Origin: Nelumbo lutea
Taxonomy: Eukaryota > Streptophyta > Magnoliopsida > Proteales > Nelumbonaceae
Direction of reading: 5' to 3'
Length of the DNA: 64,000 bases
NCBI GenBank assembly: GCA_022828595.1
Contig: JAKGHH010000002.1
Span: forward strand, 44,052,222-44,116,221
Numbering within the stretch: position 1 is the stretch's first letter; each line of letters begins with the position of its first letter. Under the pieces are notes generated by a model that did not search any database, had not been told where the DNA came from, and saw only the letters and a program-made list of their open reading frames with translations. Positions 10,282-20,704 of the stretch are shown in pieces. The translations under genes and the position numbers were made by a program.

Positions 10282-11944
10282 TGATGAGGGCAGGTTTGGC
10301 CCTCCAGTGAAATTGTGACACGTGGCACCTCGTGACAACTAGGCAAACACACAGGCAACAACTTACCAAGTTGGTCCCCCCCCCGGGCACCAGTCTGGCT
10401 GGCCTGGCGCGACCTGGTGCGGCCTGCGCGCGACCTGCGCGGCCTGGCGCGGCCTGCGCGCGACCTGGCGCGACCTGGCCGGATCAGCCTGCCACATGCG
10501 CCGACCTGGCAACCTGGCCCGAACACGCACCGACCTGGCAATCTGGCCCGGACACAGGCGCCAACCTGACAACATGGCCCGGACACAGACACCGACCTGG
10601 CAATCTGGCCCGGACACTGGCGCCGACCTGACAACATGACCCGAACACAGGCTCCGACTTGATGACCTGACCCGGACACAGGCCGACCTGGCAACCTGGC
10701 CGGACACCGACCCGCCGACTGACACAGGCGCCTACCTGGCAACCTGGCCCGGACACCGACCCGTCGACAGACACAAGCGCCGGCCTGGCAACCTGGCCCG
10801 GACACCGACCCGTCGACAGACACAAGCGCCGGCCTGGCAACCTGGCCCGGACACCGACCCGTCGACTGACAGGCGCCGACCTGACAACCTGGCCCAGGCG
10901 CCGACCTGGCCACCTGGCACAAGCGCCAGCCTGACAACCTCGAGGAGTTTATCACCGTACCCCAGTTCTGACGGGATACGACGTCTTACCATTTGAAGGC
11001 TTTTTACCCACCTAACCCGCGAGGGCACCACTATATAAGGACTCCGACCCCCAAAGCCAAGGGAAGAGAAAAGAGTATGGTAACCCCCGCTCTCTAGCTC
11101 TCTCATTTCTCTCCAAGCCCTCTGTAATCAGAATGCTAACTAAGGCATCGGAGTGTCCCCGCCGGGAAAATACCGCCGGGTCCTCTGATTCAGTTCCCGC
11201 AGGTCCCTCAGCTCCCGCCGTCTACAAAGGAGAGAAAATCACCTCACGCGGGGGTAGTCGGGTAGCGCTGCACCAGGGAGCTCCACCATCCTCTGAGTTG
11301 CAGACCGCCTAGGAGCAAGTCAAGTGACGAGTTCGCCATCAGGGAGCACTACCAGGCAGTTCGCCACCAGGAAGTTCGCCCCCAGGCAGTTCGCCACCAG
11401 GTAGCTCGCCACCTGGCAATTCGCCATCAGGGAGCACTACCAGGTAGTTCGCCACCAGGGAGCACTGCCAGGCAGTTCGCCACCAGGCAGTTCGCCATCA
11501 GGCAGTTCGTCACCAGGCAGTTCGCCATCAGGCAGCACCACCAGTTCGCCACCAGGCAGTTCTCCCCCGGGAAGTTCGCCACCAGGCAGTTCGCCATCAG
11601 GCAGTTCGTCACCAGGCAGTTCGCCATCAGGCAGCGCCACCAGGCAGTTCGCCACCAGGCAGTTCGCCACCAGGCAATTCGCCACCAGGTAGTTCGCCAC
11701 CAAGCAGTTCGCCACCAGACAGTTCGTCACCGGGCAGTTTGCCACCAGGCAGTTTGCCACCAGGCAGTTCACCACCAGGGAGCATCACCAGGCAGTTCGC
11801 CACTAGGCAGTTCTCCCCCGGGAAGTTCGCCACCAAGTAGCTCATCACCAAGGCACGTCACCACCAGGTCAAACACGAGGTACTTAGCCAAAAAAAATTT
11901 TACACATCCCAAAAAATGGTACGTGACCAAAAACGGTTGCATCA
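10282..11944 (+). repeat. Right LTR of the LARD-like element
   Basis: This 1,663-bp LTR matches the left one end to end but has a longer 15-bp array (about 11,327-11,838) and shorter U3 arrays. The TATA box is at 11,032. It ends GGTTGCATCA, followed by the duplicated GGTCC. Confidence 0.92.
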
Positions 11945-12490
11945 GGTCCCGTTTGCCTAAACATTGATATTAGGTGAAACTTTACTTAATGTTAGAATCT
12001 GCTTTAAAATTTTAGAAGGCATTTGATTTGTTTGAGAGTATTAATAGTAAATGTGTAGAGGAGCTTACCATTTCAAAAAATAAGAATTTGTCTAGTGATG
12101 ATTGGGAATATTCTCACGGTTTGCTTCATTTTCTTAAAACTTTCTAAAAAACTACAATGAAATTATCTGCATCACTTTATGTAACTCAAAATAAATACAC
12201 GAAAGAAATTTATGGTATAGGGCTTGTCATTTGTAGGAAGTGTAGCAGTAATGATTTCAATATTAGTTAATGACTTCTAAAATGAAAAGGAAATTTAAAA
12301 AATATTAGGCAAATGTAAGAAATATCAATATCATGTTATTCATTATAATGGCTCTGAACTCTTGATGTAAATTAGAATAAGTGGATTGGGTTGTTAATGA
12401 ATAATATAATATTGATAAAGCTCAATTACTGAAAGAAAATGTACTACAAGTTTTGAATTTCATAATTCAACTAAATTATCTCATAATGTT
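11945..12490 (+). pseudogene. hAT transposase, continuation after the LTR insertion
   Basis: After the LTR element, coding traces of the same transposase resume: LYLMLESALKF, KAFDLFESINSKCVEEL and WEYSHGLLHFLKTF, then weaker similarity (MKRKFKKYWANV-like, INIMLFIIMAL). These follow the hAT order after the CAHILNL motif. In-frame stops occur (for example TAG inside the KF-KAF junction). The family's C-terminal dimerisation segment is not found before similarity ends near 12,490. Confidence 0.7.
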
Positions 12491-12499
12491 CAATCAAAT

Positions 12500-12826
12500 A
12501 ATCAAATTTAAAACACAAATAAGATAAAAGTTAATAATATAGAAGGCAAAAGTTCATGTCAGAACCTACAATAAAAAGCATACAAAACGCTTTCACGGTG
12601 ATAGTGCGCCCATTTAACAATGTATAAGGTACTTCAGATATGTTTTACGGCTTTAAGATATTTAACAACTCCAAAATTCTAGACTGCCCACAATTCTGGA
12701 ATTCCTTGACAACCATTAATTTGGATGTATACGTTTACATAGCCACCGGCAGGTTAGGCTCAAGTCTTTGGCATTAATTGCTTATAGAAGGGTAACATCA
12801 TTCACGCGGCTAGTAAATTTGACCAA
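12500..12826. other. Gene-free spacer
   Basis: AT-rich sequence without a supported ORF or repeat; it may contain the unrecognised right end of the hAT element. Confidence 0.4.
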
Positions 12827-13070
12827 GGTTTTTAAAATCGAATCATACAATTAGGGTCCGGTCGAATATTTTGACTGTTGAAGCGAACAGATGATTCATT
12901 CTAATAAATAAAAAATAAAAATAACAGCCAAAATTGTTAAACAGTTAGAACAATTTAACCATCGGGATCAATGGATTATTAATCAAGTCAATCATTTTTA
13001 GTAAAATAATAATTTTAGGATAAACAGAGCCAATCACCTGAATTTTTTCCAATTATAATTGACAGTTGAG
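12827..13070. repeat. Dispersed repeat family A, copy 2
   Basis: It starts ggtttttaaaatcgaatc and contains caatttaacc, tcaatggattattaatcaag and gagccaatca phrases shared with the copies at 1-330, 20,705, 56,945 and 57,630. The orientation matches most other copies. No coding potential. Confidence 0.5.
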
Positions 13071-13700
13071 CTATTATTCTAACTTATTAAATGGATATAT
13101 TTAACTACCAAAGACCAAAGTATTATAATATTATAAATACAACGTTTGTAGACTGAGATGTCTTCTAATAATGTCAATATTAAAATATATTTTATATTTA
13201 GAATTATTATATATATAGTCACATCTAGAAGTTCTGAAGAACCAAAACTGATTCCAATCCAATAAATCAATAATAAAATACTGACCGTACTATGTTTGGT
13301 TTGATAAAAAAACATAAGAGAAAAACAAAAAGCTCAAGAGCATGGATATCTGACTCGGCATTGACCTGGTTCAATTTATTTTGAACTAAAACTAAACCAG
13401 TCTAGTCCTCACAGTTTAGCAAATCGAACCGAACGCTTCTGCTGACTAAGCAAAATTAATTGGAAATTTTAAAAGATTCTTTAACTAAAAAAAGAAAAAT
13501 ATAGAGTAGGAAATCCATTTTCGAATGAGAAAATCCCACATTCTCTCTCTCCTCCCAGATTGCCTCTCTTAAATCTCTAATATCTCCCTCTGGGACCCAG
13601 ATTTTTATAAAAACCATCAAGAGATTTCCATCAACTTTCTGTTTTTCTTTTTATTTTTTACCGAATCAAAAACAACCTAATGAAAACCACTTATTACATT
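13071..13700. other. Gene-free spacer
   Basis: AT-rich. A second accaaaccgg-type phrase (aactaaaccagtctagtcc, 13,386-13,406) suggests another eroded repeat fragment. No gene is supported. Confidence 0.4.
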
Positions 13701-13702
13701 TA

Positions 13703-13805
13703 GACTGTGTTTGGTTTGATATTAAATATAGGAAAGTCTGTATATACAAAATCCCCCTACCTTTCCTTTCTGTTTTCTACATTTTCTTTCAAATCAAACA
13801 CAGTA
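13703..13805. mobile_element. Small Tourist-like MITE, TSD TTA
   Basis: About 103 bp with termini actgtgtttggtttga and tcaaatcaaacacagt, mirrored. TTA flanks both sides (13,700-13,702 and 13,806-13,808). It has the same size class and end style as the element at 3,590 but a different sequence. Confidence 0.65.
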
Positions 13806-13861
13806 TTAACTCTTAATTTTATTGTGCCTATCAATCCAAATTATGGGGTTCTGGCCCAATG

Positions 13862-13915
13862 GCTCAGTTTGGAAGGAGTATAAATGCAAATCTATAGAGT
13901 GCAAAACCTTATATT
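13862..13915 (+). repeat. Fragment of SINE-like repeat
   Basis: ggctcagtttggaaggagta and the following 30 bp through gtgcaaaacctt match, at roughly 90 percent, the reverse complement of 31,578-31,627, where the match adjoins a tRNA-like segment. Confidence 0.55.
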
Positions 13916-15730
13916 TTGCATTATTTTGTATGTATTTGTATTTTAATTCTTTTTTCCATTTTACATCCATACACACTGCAGATTTGGACTGAGTCCAACC
14001 CAAAATCGGTCCATTGGCACCCCTACTAACCCCGTTATGCAACCCAATGAATGCACGCACTTTATCCTGCCACCCGCATTGTAATGGACTGGGCCGGGTC
14101 CTATAGCAAGCCGTGTCTATTCGACATGAATGCACACACAAGGAAGGGAGCCTAACACCAACCCTGGTCCGGGCCCAAGCCCAAGCCCTATAGCAGGCTA
14201 GCATGTTTCAACTAGCGGTATATTACTGCAAACAACCACTACGCAATCAGATTACGTCTATGGTTTGCCAATTCAAAGCTTGTTAGACTGCATACCGAGG
14301 CCCCTCCCATCAACACAAGTGATGAGCTCGAAGGTGAGAAATACAAGAAGAGGAAAAAGGAAGATGAAGCAGGCGATTATACATGCAATATGTATAAATA
14401 TTTATCATGGGTTGATGCCAAATCCACGAGATATATTTTATACATTTGGATATATCAAATTCCCCAAGTGATTGTACAATTAGTTGTAGACTTTTACAGA
14501 ATCAAACAGAAGAAAACTTCCAACTAAACAAAGACAGGGACAACTCATTGTTTACGTAGATTCAGGGGAAAATATTACAACTCCTTTGATGCCATTGTCC
14601 AATTACAAGTATCTAAGACAAGCCTTACCAAGCCAGCACGGTGAACCATGGATTTATGGATTTATGGATGAACATAATGCATTAGATAATATGGTTTCAC
14701 ATTATCACATACCATAAAGAATTGCAGTTGAGGAGGGACTAAGGTTATTAATTACTTATTGCATAAATTACCAATAATAAAAGCAATGGATATCGGATAA
14801 GAAGATCATTGTGGCCTAGAGTCAGGAGCTATTGCACTTTTTTCCTACACTTGTTGCACTAAACATGTTCCATTGCACATGTTAAAAGATGTGAACAAGT
14901 TAGAATAATTGGGTTTTACAATCATGAACTGAGAATTATACACCTGTTACTGTCGTGTATTGATTGCATAGTGCAGTAGACCAGTACTCTATTGCCTATG
15001 GTTTTGGGTTCCTTTATCTCAGACTTTGCCCCACATGACGCTTGTTGTTAGTAGTAGAATGTGTACTGATCAAAATACCTTAAGATGAGATGTATAAGGT
15101 TGAGATTGGTTCTATAGAGGTCCTAAATTCATTGTCCATGTTAATTTTTGCATTTCTATCATATACACATGCTATATGGTCTCTTTCATGTAAATTATAT
15201 TTTAATTTTTGTAAGATATAGTTTTTTTAAAAGTAATGAACAAGAGAAATCAAAGGGCAAATGCATTATATTTTAGAAATGTTAATGCTACCAAAAAAAC
15301 ACAACTTTAATTATTAATATCAGATACTCTAGAAGAGGATATAGAGTGCTTGTTTGATACGGGGAGTGGAGGAGGGGTATTTGCTATCTCACCATGCATT
15401 GGGAACATCTCCCACTTTTGCCATTTCTTTTTTTTTTTTTTTTCAAACCGCTGTACCTTCAAAGTTTTTGAGTTGAAGGGTTCGGTCATCATTCAACTGT
15501 GCCGTTTGACACGTTGCTTTTCCAGTCCCACACTCCACCCTATGGGTAAAAATGGTATTTTAGCATCAGAGTAACATTTTCTGTCAGTAAAGGGAGGATT
15601 GGTGTTTGCATATTTCTTTGAAAATAGACGGGAGGTAAATTGTAAATTTTTAAGGACCCAAAGGTCCAAAACCAATGAAAAAGTGAAAAACCATAAAGCG
15701 AAGATTTTAATGTGTTATCTAGAAAGAAAT
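13916..15730. other. Gene-free region upstream of the 16-kb gene
   Basis: No gene is supported. An ORF on the minus strand at 13,806-14,204 overlaps repeat sequence and has no family match. A poly-T tract lies at 15,429-15,444. The motif atgcattgggaacatctccc (15,394-15,413) recurs elsewhere in the window (see findings). The last few hundred bases probably contain the promoter of the next gene. Confidence 0.45.
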
Positions 15731-15734
15731 CCCG

Positions 15735-15938
15735 ATGACAAGTCCAATTTTATCTTTGGCCCCTTCTAGAAGAAATCGCGTTTCTCTCTTGGCAATTTCT
15801 CTATCCCTTCCAGAAGCCATGACAAAGTTCAGCAACTTCACTTCAAAAGAGAAAGAATGGGGCGACTATGAGGCCTTGAACCCCACTTCTTTCTTGAATG
15901 TAGAAATTCCAGTCAACAAATCTTCTATACTCCTTTAA
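15735..15938 (+). promoter_or_regulatory. Possible upstream ORF in the leader of the 16-kb gene
   Basis: A 67-codon frame (starts MTSPILSLAPSRRNR) ends 40 bp before the start codon of the downstream gene. If the transcript begins upstream of it, this would be a uORF that lowers translation. No family match; it may be fortuitous. Confidence 0.25.
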
Positions 15939-15978
15939 ATTTTCCTTCCCAGTTCAGTTCTCCACACCACCACTACCT

Positions 15979-16725
15979 ATGGCTGAGAACAAAGACCTTC
16001 AGGACTTTGAAGCAGAAGAAGAGCTTTCTTTCTGCGATCTACCCATTACAGATGGAACAGAGTGGGAGGAGTTCTTCAATGACGATAGAAGGCCATCACC
16101 CGATCAGGAATTGTTTGAATTCTTCAGCGATTGGAACGCCCAGATGTGTCCCGCTGAGGATGTCATCTTTTGCGGGAAGCTCATTCCTCGTAAACAGAAA
16201 GAATCCCTTTCTGATTCCGATCAATGTCGGGATGGAAAGAGCGTAAGAGATGAAATTTACGGGCGAGAATTTTCTTGTCGGCGATCTGGGTCTTTGCGCG
16301 AACAGGGAATGGAGAGCTCTTACTCGAGTTTGAAAGGAAAGCTGATGAAGAGCAGTCACCCACAGGATTACCGGAAATTGCAGAAGGTTCAAAGTTCGAA
16401 GGCTTCCTCGGCCAAGGGGAATGAACAACGGAGTTCTTCGGTTCGTAGAGCATCGGTTTCGTCGCCTCCGGCGAAGCCCAGATGGCAATTGTTTATGTTT
16501 GGGTTGAAGTTTCCGCGGGAGACGAATCTGAAAGATATAAAAAACCGGCAGAATCGGAGTCGCCGGATTCCGACAAGTATGTTTTCTGCATTTGACGGCG
16601 GGGAGACGATCTCCGTTAAGAGGGGGGACGAGAGGGGCGCATGGAGATTTATTCGGGCTTTGAGTTGCACAGGCCACGCAAACGCTGCCGTTACGGCGTC
16701 GTTGAGTTGTATACCACACGTGTGA
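15979..16725 (+). CDS. Uncharacterised plant-specific protein, intronless
   Basis: A single uninterrupted frame encodes 248 residues, acidic at the N-terminus (MAENKDLQDFEAEEE) and basic, Ser/Arg-rich in the second half. The acidic segment includes CDLPITDGTEWEEFF and ELFEFFSDW, then DVIFCGKLIPRKQ. The C-terminal half has a compact conserved-looking block, PRWQLFMFGLKFPRETNLKDI, followed by RQNRSRRIPTSMF. This layout resembles small plant proteins of unknown function with a K/RW-LFMFG motif and an IRNRQ-R-like stretch. No membrane segment or signal peptide is evident; the basic tract could serve as a nuclear signal. The start is favoured by a good context (ctATGGCT) and by the acidic leader. 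Codon use is plainly coding, with higher GC than flanks. It looks intact and expressed, but the function is unassigned. Confidence 0.8.
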   Translation: MAENKDLQDFEAEEELSFCDLPITDGTEWEEFFNDDRRPSPDQELFEFFSDWNAQMCPAEDVIFCGKLIPRKQKESLSDSDQCRDGKSVRDEIYGREFSCRRSGSLREQGMESSYSSLKGKLMKSSHPQDYRKLQKVQSSKASSAKGNEQRSSSVRRASVSSPPAKPRWQLFMFGLKFPRETNLKDIKNRQNRSRRIPTSMFSAFDGGETISVKRGDERGAWRFIRALSCTGHANAAVTASLSCIPHV

Positions 16726-16739
16726 GATCTTTCTCTTAC

Positions 16740-17490
16740 CCGCATTTTCACACGTGTATCAAAATAACTGATAGGGATAATGGTATAATAGCATATAAGG
16801 GCAACTTTTGAGCTTAATATTAGTAAAAGTAATATTTTTTTATAAATTAATACCGAAGTTTTCTTCGGAAATTTCTTTCGCTGAATTGCCCCTGAACGAA
16901 ATTTGAAATACCTTCCAACTTTGATGCCTCAACAGAGACATAGAGGGGCGGAACAGTCATCTACATTATTTATTTGAATGTTTGATCTTTGATGTATAAA
17001 GTTTTCCTTTACGTGGAAGGAAGGATGGTGTTCACAGTACACAATGCAAGGTCATTATGTCCCTGATTCATTGAGGGTTGGTGAGATTCTGAATATCTGA
17101 TATGTCAGATTCGAACTCACCTAAAATTCTTATTCATCTTCGTATTAACATCAATCTCACATCTGAAACCAATCCGAGGGTTAAAAAAGGAATTGACTGA
17201 GGTTAATCTGTTGAACAAAAGACACGTACTAGCGACTTAGACGACTTAGAGAAGGACCGATAGCAAAAAGGATTTTTATTCAAATAGCAACAACAAGGAT
17301 TGAAAGGCAAATATGAACTTTGACACTTAAACATGTTTCAAACTGCATATTTATGATATCTTTAAGGGGTTAAACTTTAAAAAAGTGAAAATTCCTTGCT
17401 TCGTGGGGCTACACAACAGGGGTAGCCCATCCCCTTTCCCTTAACCCCCATCAACCCCTCGTGGCACCGTGATTTGATTCCAGGTCTCTA
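16740..17490. other. 3' flank of the 16-kb gene, gene-free
   Basis: Presumed 3' untranslated region followed by AT-rich spacer. No ORF or repeat is supported. Confidence 0.4.
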
Positions 17491-17494
17491 TTAC

Positions 17495-17857
17495 TATCTT
17501 TTATTTTGGGTCAATTAACCTGCTAAATGTGATAATTTAGTATTTATCATTAATTAATCCATTAAGTAACATTTTTTGAATGTTGGGTTTTATTGAGATG
17601 TGACTCTAATTTTCTTTAATAGAAGAAGTAAGGATTTGGGACTATTCATTTTTTTGTTGATTCTGCCATTGATAAAGAGAATTAGATGATACTTGAGGAG
17701 TATTTGTGTCTTTTCAAATGCCACTTAATAGTTGATTAACGACAAATATTGGATCAGCATGTTTTGAATGTTTAAGTATTAAATTGCCACATTTTAAAGT
17801 TTGGGGACCAAAGCGACACTAGGCCCAAAGTACAAGGTACTAATCAAGAATTTTTTC
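17495..17857. mobile_element. MULE-MITE family B, diverged copy
   Basis: It shares ordered phrases with 55,605-56,195: aaagagaattagatg, cttttcaaatgccacttaa, gattaacgacaa, and aattgccacattttaaagtt. The outer ends are worn and no target duplication is visible. Confidence 0.55.
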
Positions 17858-17968
17858 TTTAAAAAATGCCATTTTCAACCTTGAACTATTAAAAAAAGGC
17901 CACCATAAGGCTATAATGAAAGACATTAAAGACGTTGTCAACTTGTTTATGCATCCGTTAGATAGTTA

Positions 17969-18715
17969 TTAAAATAATTGTTTTAAGGGTAAATTACAAA
18001 GCCCCCCTGTACTATAGGGTCTCTGACAAAGACCCCCTATACTTTGTTTTGTGAGAAAGACCCCCTTGTAATATGACCTTAATACAAAAACCCCCTTCAC
18101 GAGATCCCCGTTTTTTAGCTCCACATTAACTTCACCCAAATCACCCACCTGAGTAGAAAATAAGTTGTTCAGATCCAAACCCATATGGTTCCCATTAATG
18201 TCCCTAAATTCTACATCCATTAATGTGTCGAGTTCAACCGCAACAAGTCCAGACATCGCATTTCTTCCAACCAAGCCAAGGATCCCACCAGTGTTGCCGA
18301 CCATCTCGTCATCCGACGAGATTAGAAAAGCAAATCCTCCATCGATGGAAGATGGGTTGAGATTAGTGACCAAGAAGGAGAAAAAAGTCGAGAAAGAAGC
18401 TGGAGGAGTCTCTGGCTGGCGAAACCTGACAAGCTTACTATACAAGATCCTCCCAACGCCAGAATTAGGGACGGACAAATCACAAGTGAGATGCAAGCTA
18501 CCATTACTCAAATGAGCATCTCCGAGAAGCTTAAGACTGTTTAGAGTTAAAGTTCCAAGATCAAATTTTGTTGATTGAGAATTAACTACGTTGCCGGAAA
18601 AATAAAGAGAGAGAAGCAAGTAAAGGCAGATGTCGAAGGGAATCTCGTCAGAAAACAACATTGTTAATCTATCCGACGATCCATTACTGCAAAAGAAAGA
18701 TATTCTTGTCTTCAA
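17969..18715 (-). pseudogene. Captured N-terminal part of a LecRK-VIII-like L-type lectin receptor kinase
   Basis: The 248-codon frame reads a signal-peptide-like segment (FDICLYLLLSLYFSG, about residues 27-41, with M19 a likelier native start) and then a legume-lectin domain. Motifs in order are FDLGTLTLNSLKLLGDAH, VPNSGVGRILYSKLVRF, SFSTFFSFLVTNLNPSS, GGFAFLIS, VAVELDTLMDVEFRDI and NGNHMGLDLN. These fit clade VIII L-type lectin receptor kinases. The ELDT and NGNHMGLDLN stretches are where the lectin metal and sugar ligands lie. The domain stops after about 195 residues at VNVELKNGDLVK, and the frame then runs into transposon terminal repeat. The transmembrane segment and kinase are absent. 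If transcribed, the product would be a secreted partial lectin. Confidence 0.88.
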
Positions 18716-19489
18716 TCTATATAGAAGAATCGATCACGGGCGACTAGTTGACACTTCGACAGTAATGTCTTCTAAGAATTTATTACTGCTCGTCTTTCTT
18801 TGCTTAGAACACAAGAAGACAACTAGGGAATTTGAAGGCGAGGATCCAAAGGAATTCGACTAGACGGGGACGGGCATCGTATTGTAGCTGGGTGACACAT
18901 ACTCATCTCTAACGATTAGATATTGGGTGAAAAGGAATCCTCTCTCTGACTTGACTTCTGGTTTGGAGAGGCGGACGCAAATTGCAAGCTGCTGACAGCA
19001 AATGGATGTAAATTAGTATAATGCTACCCACACGGACCTACGGTAAGTGATGACAGTGCTTCGGCTATGGGCTGGGCCCCACATAATGTTGCTTCAGCTA
19101 CGGGCTACGATGAGTGATGATAGTGTCCGTATTGATTGCTCCCCCTGCGGACAGTGAAAAAGGCCTTCTCTCCGGCAACGGCGAAAATAGATTTTCTTCC
19201 TCAGGCAACGAGATCTTCTTTTCTGGCAACAATGACATTCGCTTTCTTCTACATTCAATGTGGCACTAGTGCGATCTCCGACAGAGAATGGACACTGGGA
19301 TGGATTACACAAGGGGTTTCGGATGGGTTTTGAGGCAAGGTTTTAAACGAGGGTTTTCGGTGGGTGTCTATTTTTGTCATTATTTTCGTCAAATGACATG
19401 TTCTGTGAAAGGGGTCTTTGTCTCACGGTCATAGTATAAGGGAGGTCTTTGTTGTAAAACAAAGTATAGGGGGTCTTTATAATTTACCC
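17987..19489. mobile_element. Pack-MULE carrying a receptor-kinase gene fragment, TSD TTGTTTTAA
   Basis: A 1,503-bp element starts gggtaaattacaaagccccc and ends with the complement (ggggtctttataatttaccc). Arms of about 100 bp are imperfect inverted repeats, including tatactttgtttt next to aaagacccccc-like blocks. TTGTTTTAA at 17,978-17,986 and 19,490-19,498 is a perfect 9-bp duplication, the Mutator hallmark. There is no transposase; the interior holds a lectin receptor kinase fragment on the minus strand and about 500 bp of other moderately GC-rich sequence. A captured host gene fragment inside MULE termini defines a Pack-MULE. Confidence 0.9.
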
Positions 19490-19597
19490 TTGTTTTAAAT
19501 GACATGGCTTGTCGTCAAACACATGGTCCACTAAAAACTCTTACTCGTTAATCGAAATGTGCATATCAACAAAAATAGGGGTGCATATCAACAAAAA

Positions 19598-20066
19598 TAG
19601 GGGTGCAAATGGATTGGATCAATGATCCGATCAAATCCAAAATCTTATCTTATTTTATCAGATTTGGATATATTGTTATCGAGTTTTCAGATCAAATCGG
19701 GCAATAGTATTGGGTTGAAAATCGGATTGTCTATATGTGTTATTTATTTATTTATAAATATGTTTATATTGCATTTTTGCAATTTTTATATTATTTATTT
19801 TTTTGTAAGTACACATGTATATCTATGATCTAAATAGTTGAAGAAAATACTTATATTTTTTTTTTGGTTTTCTTTATATAAGATGATATATTTGTAATTT
19901 TTTTAGAAATTAAATAGGACCATATCATATTCGAATATCCAACATTATTAATGGATTCAAAATTGAATCACTGTTTGTGAGATCCAATCGGATATAGTAT
20001 TTATATTGTCAGATCGGATTTGGATATATCCTTATTCAAATCTGATCCGATCCATTTGCATCCCTA
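19598..20066. mobile_element. hAT-type MITE, TAGGGGTGCAAATGGA termini
   Basis: Termini taggggtgcaaatgga and tccatttgcatcccta are inverted repeats, and the subterminal ggatc/gatccgatcc phrases are mirrored. The centre is AT-rich. A clean 8-bp duplication was not found, partly because the left flank is itself a 23-bp tandem duplication (gtgcatatcaacaaaaatag). A sibling copy lies at 41,039-41,502. Confidence 0.75.
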
Positions 20067-20700
20067 CGCAAAACCCAAAGCAACCCTAAACAAAATTAAT
20101 TCAAATAGAAGAGCAGAGAATGAAGAGAAGGAAACAAAGAACAAGAGAAGAGAACGAAGAGATTCCCTCTAATTGTGAGAATAGAAATTGTAATTTGAAT
20201 TTTGTTTCTTGTTTCATTCAATTCCTTTTCATTAAGTCTTATATTTTAGGTATCAACTCTCATTAAATCATATATATCATCAATTTTTTTTCAAACTAGT
20301 AAATTTTGTCAATTAAATCTATATCCAATACTTTTAACAATATAAAATCTATATTTTTTAACCAACTAAAAATGAAACTATTCTTCTGCCCTAGTGGTAG
20401 GTAATCAATTCAAATATCCAAGTCAAATGGGTTAACTTGTGATGCCATAGTTAAATAATAAAACTTTTAAAATATAATAAATACAAAAAGTTACATAATT
20501 TAAAATATATATATAGAAGAAATCAAGACTTATCTAACATTTTATATTAATCACAATAAATAATAATTGTTTTTATTGATGTTGGAAATGAAACTACCTA
20601 AATATTGGTGATGGATCAAAAGTTCAACCCTTTGGGTCAAAATACCTAGCTTTCATCGGGCTTGTCTTCGTTAGACAAAGGGATCTCCACCTTAGGCGAT
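20067..20700. other. Gene-free spacer
   Basis: AT-rich with purine-rich agaagagaacgaagag near 20,140. No gene or defined repeat. Confidence 0.4.
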
Positions 20701-20704
20701 AACA

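Larger units (their letters stand above)
7748..11944 (+). mobile_element. Non-autonomous LTR retrotransposon (LARD-like), TSD GGTCC
   Basis: Two direct LTRs (7,748-9,230 and 10,282-11,944) begin TGATGAGGGCAG and end ACATCA/GCATCA. The element is bracketed by GGTCC at 7,743-7,747 and 11,945-11,949, a 5-bp target duplication that restores hAT transposase sequence when the insert is removed. A primer-binding site follows the left LTR and a G-rich polypurine tract precedes the right one. The 1,051-bp interior has no gag, protease, RT or integrase, so it must move in trans. The unique LTR parts (8,500-8,900 vs 10,930-11,330) differ at about 7 positions in 400, implying a recent insertion. It is far richer in GC than its surroundings. 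Confidence 0.93.
4093..12490 (+). mobile_element. Decayed hAT transposon hosting later insertions
   Basis: The left end near 4,093 (ttagggtgttcataaaaaac, followed by ggttcggttaacc-like subterminal motifs) resembles the hAT MITE termini at 36,432 and 44,669. A (TA)n tract and a pyrimidine-rich leader follow. Transposase-like coding sequence runs from 6,640 to 7,742 and, after removal of the LTR element at 7,748-11,944, resumes at 11,945-12,490. No right terminus or 8-bp duplication was found, so the outer limits are approximate. The C-terminal hAT dimerisation region was not seen. Confidence 0.6.

Noticed and set aside
13806..14204. 132-codon ORF, minus strand
   Set aside because: It overlaps a MITE edge and a SINE-like fragment, has no domain and no gene-like context.
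16096..16719. Antisense ORFs opposite the 16-kb gene
   Set aside because: They are shadows of the well-supported plus-strand gene.
19598..20066. 8-bp target duplication for the hAT-type MITE
   Set aside because: Flanks acaaaaa and cgcaaaac do not match well enough; also not found for the sibling at 41,039.
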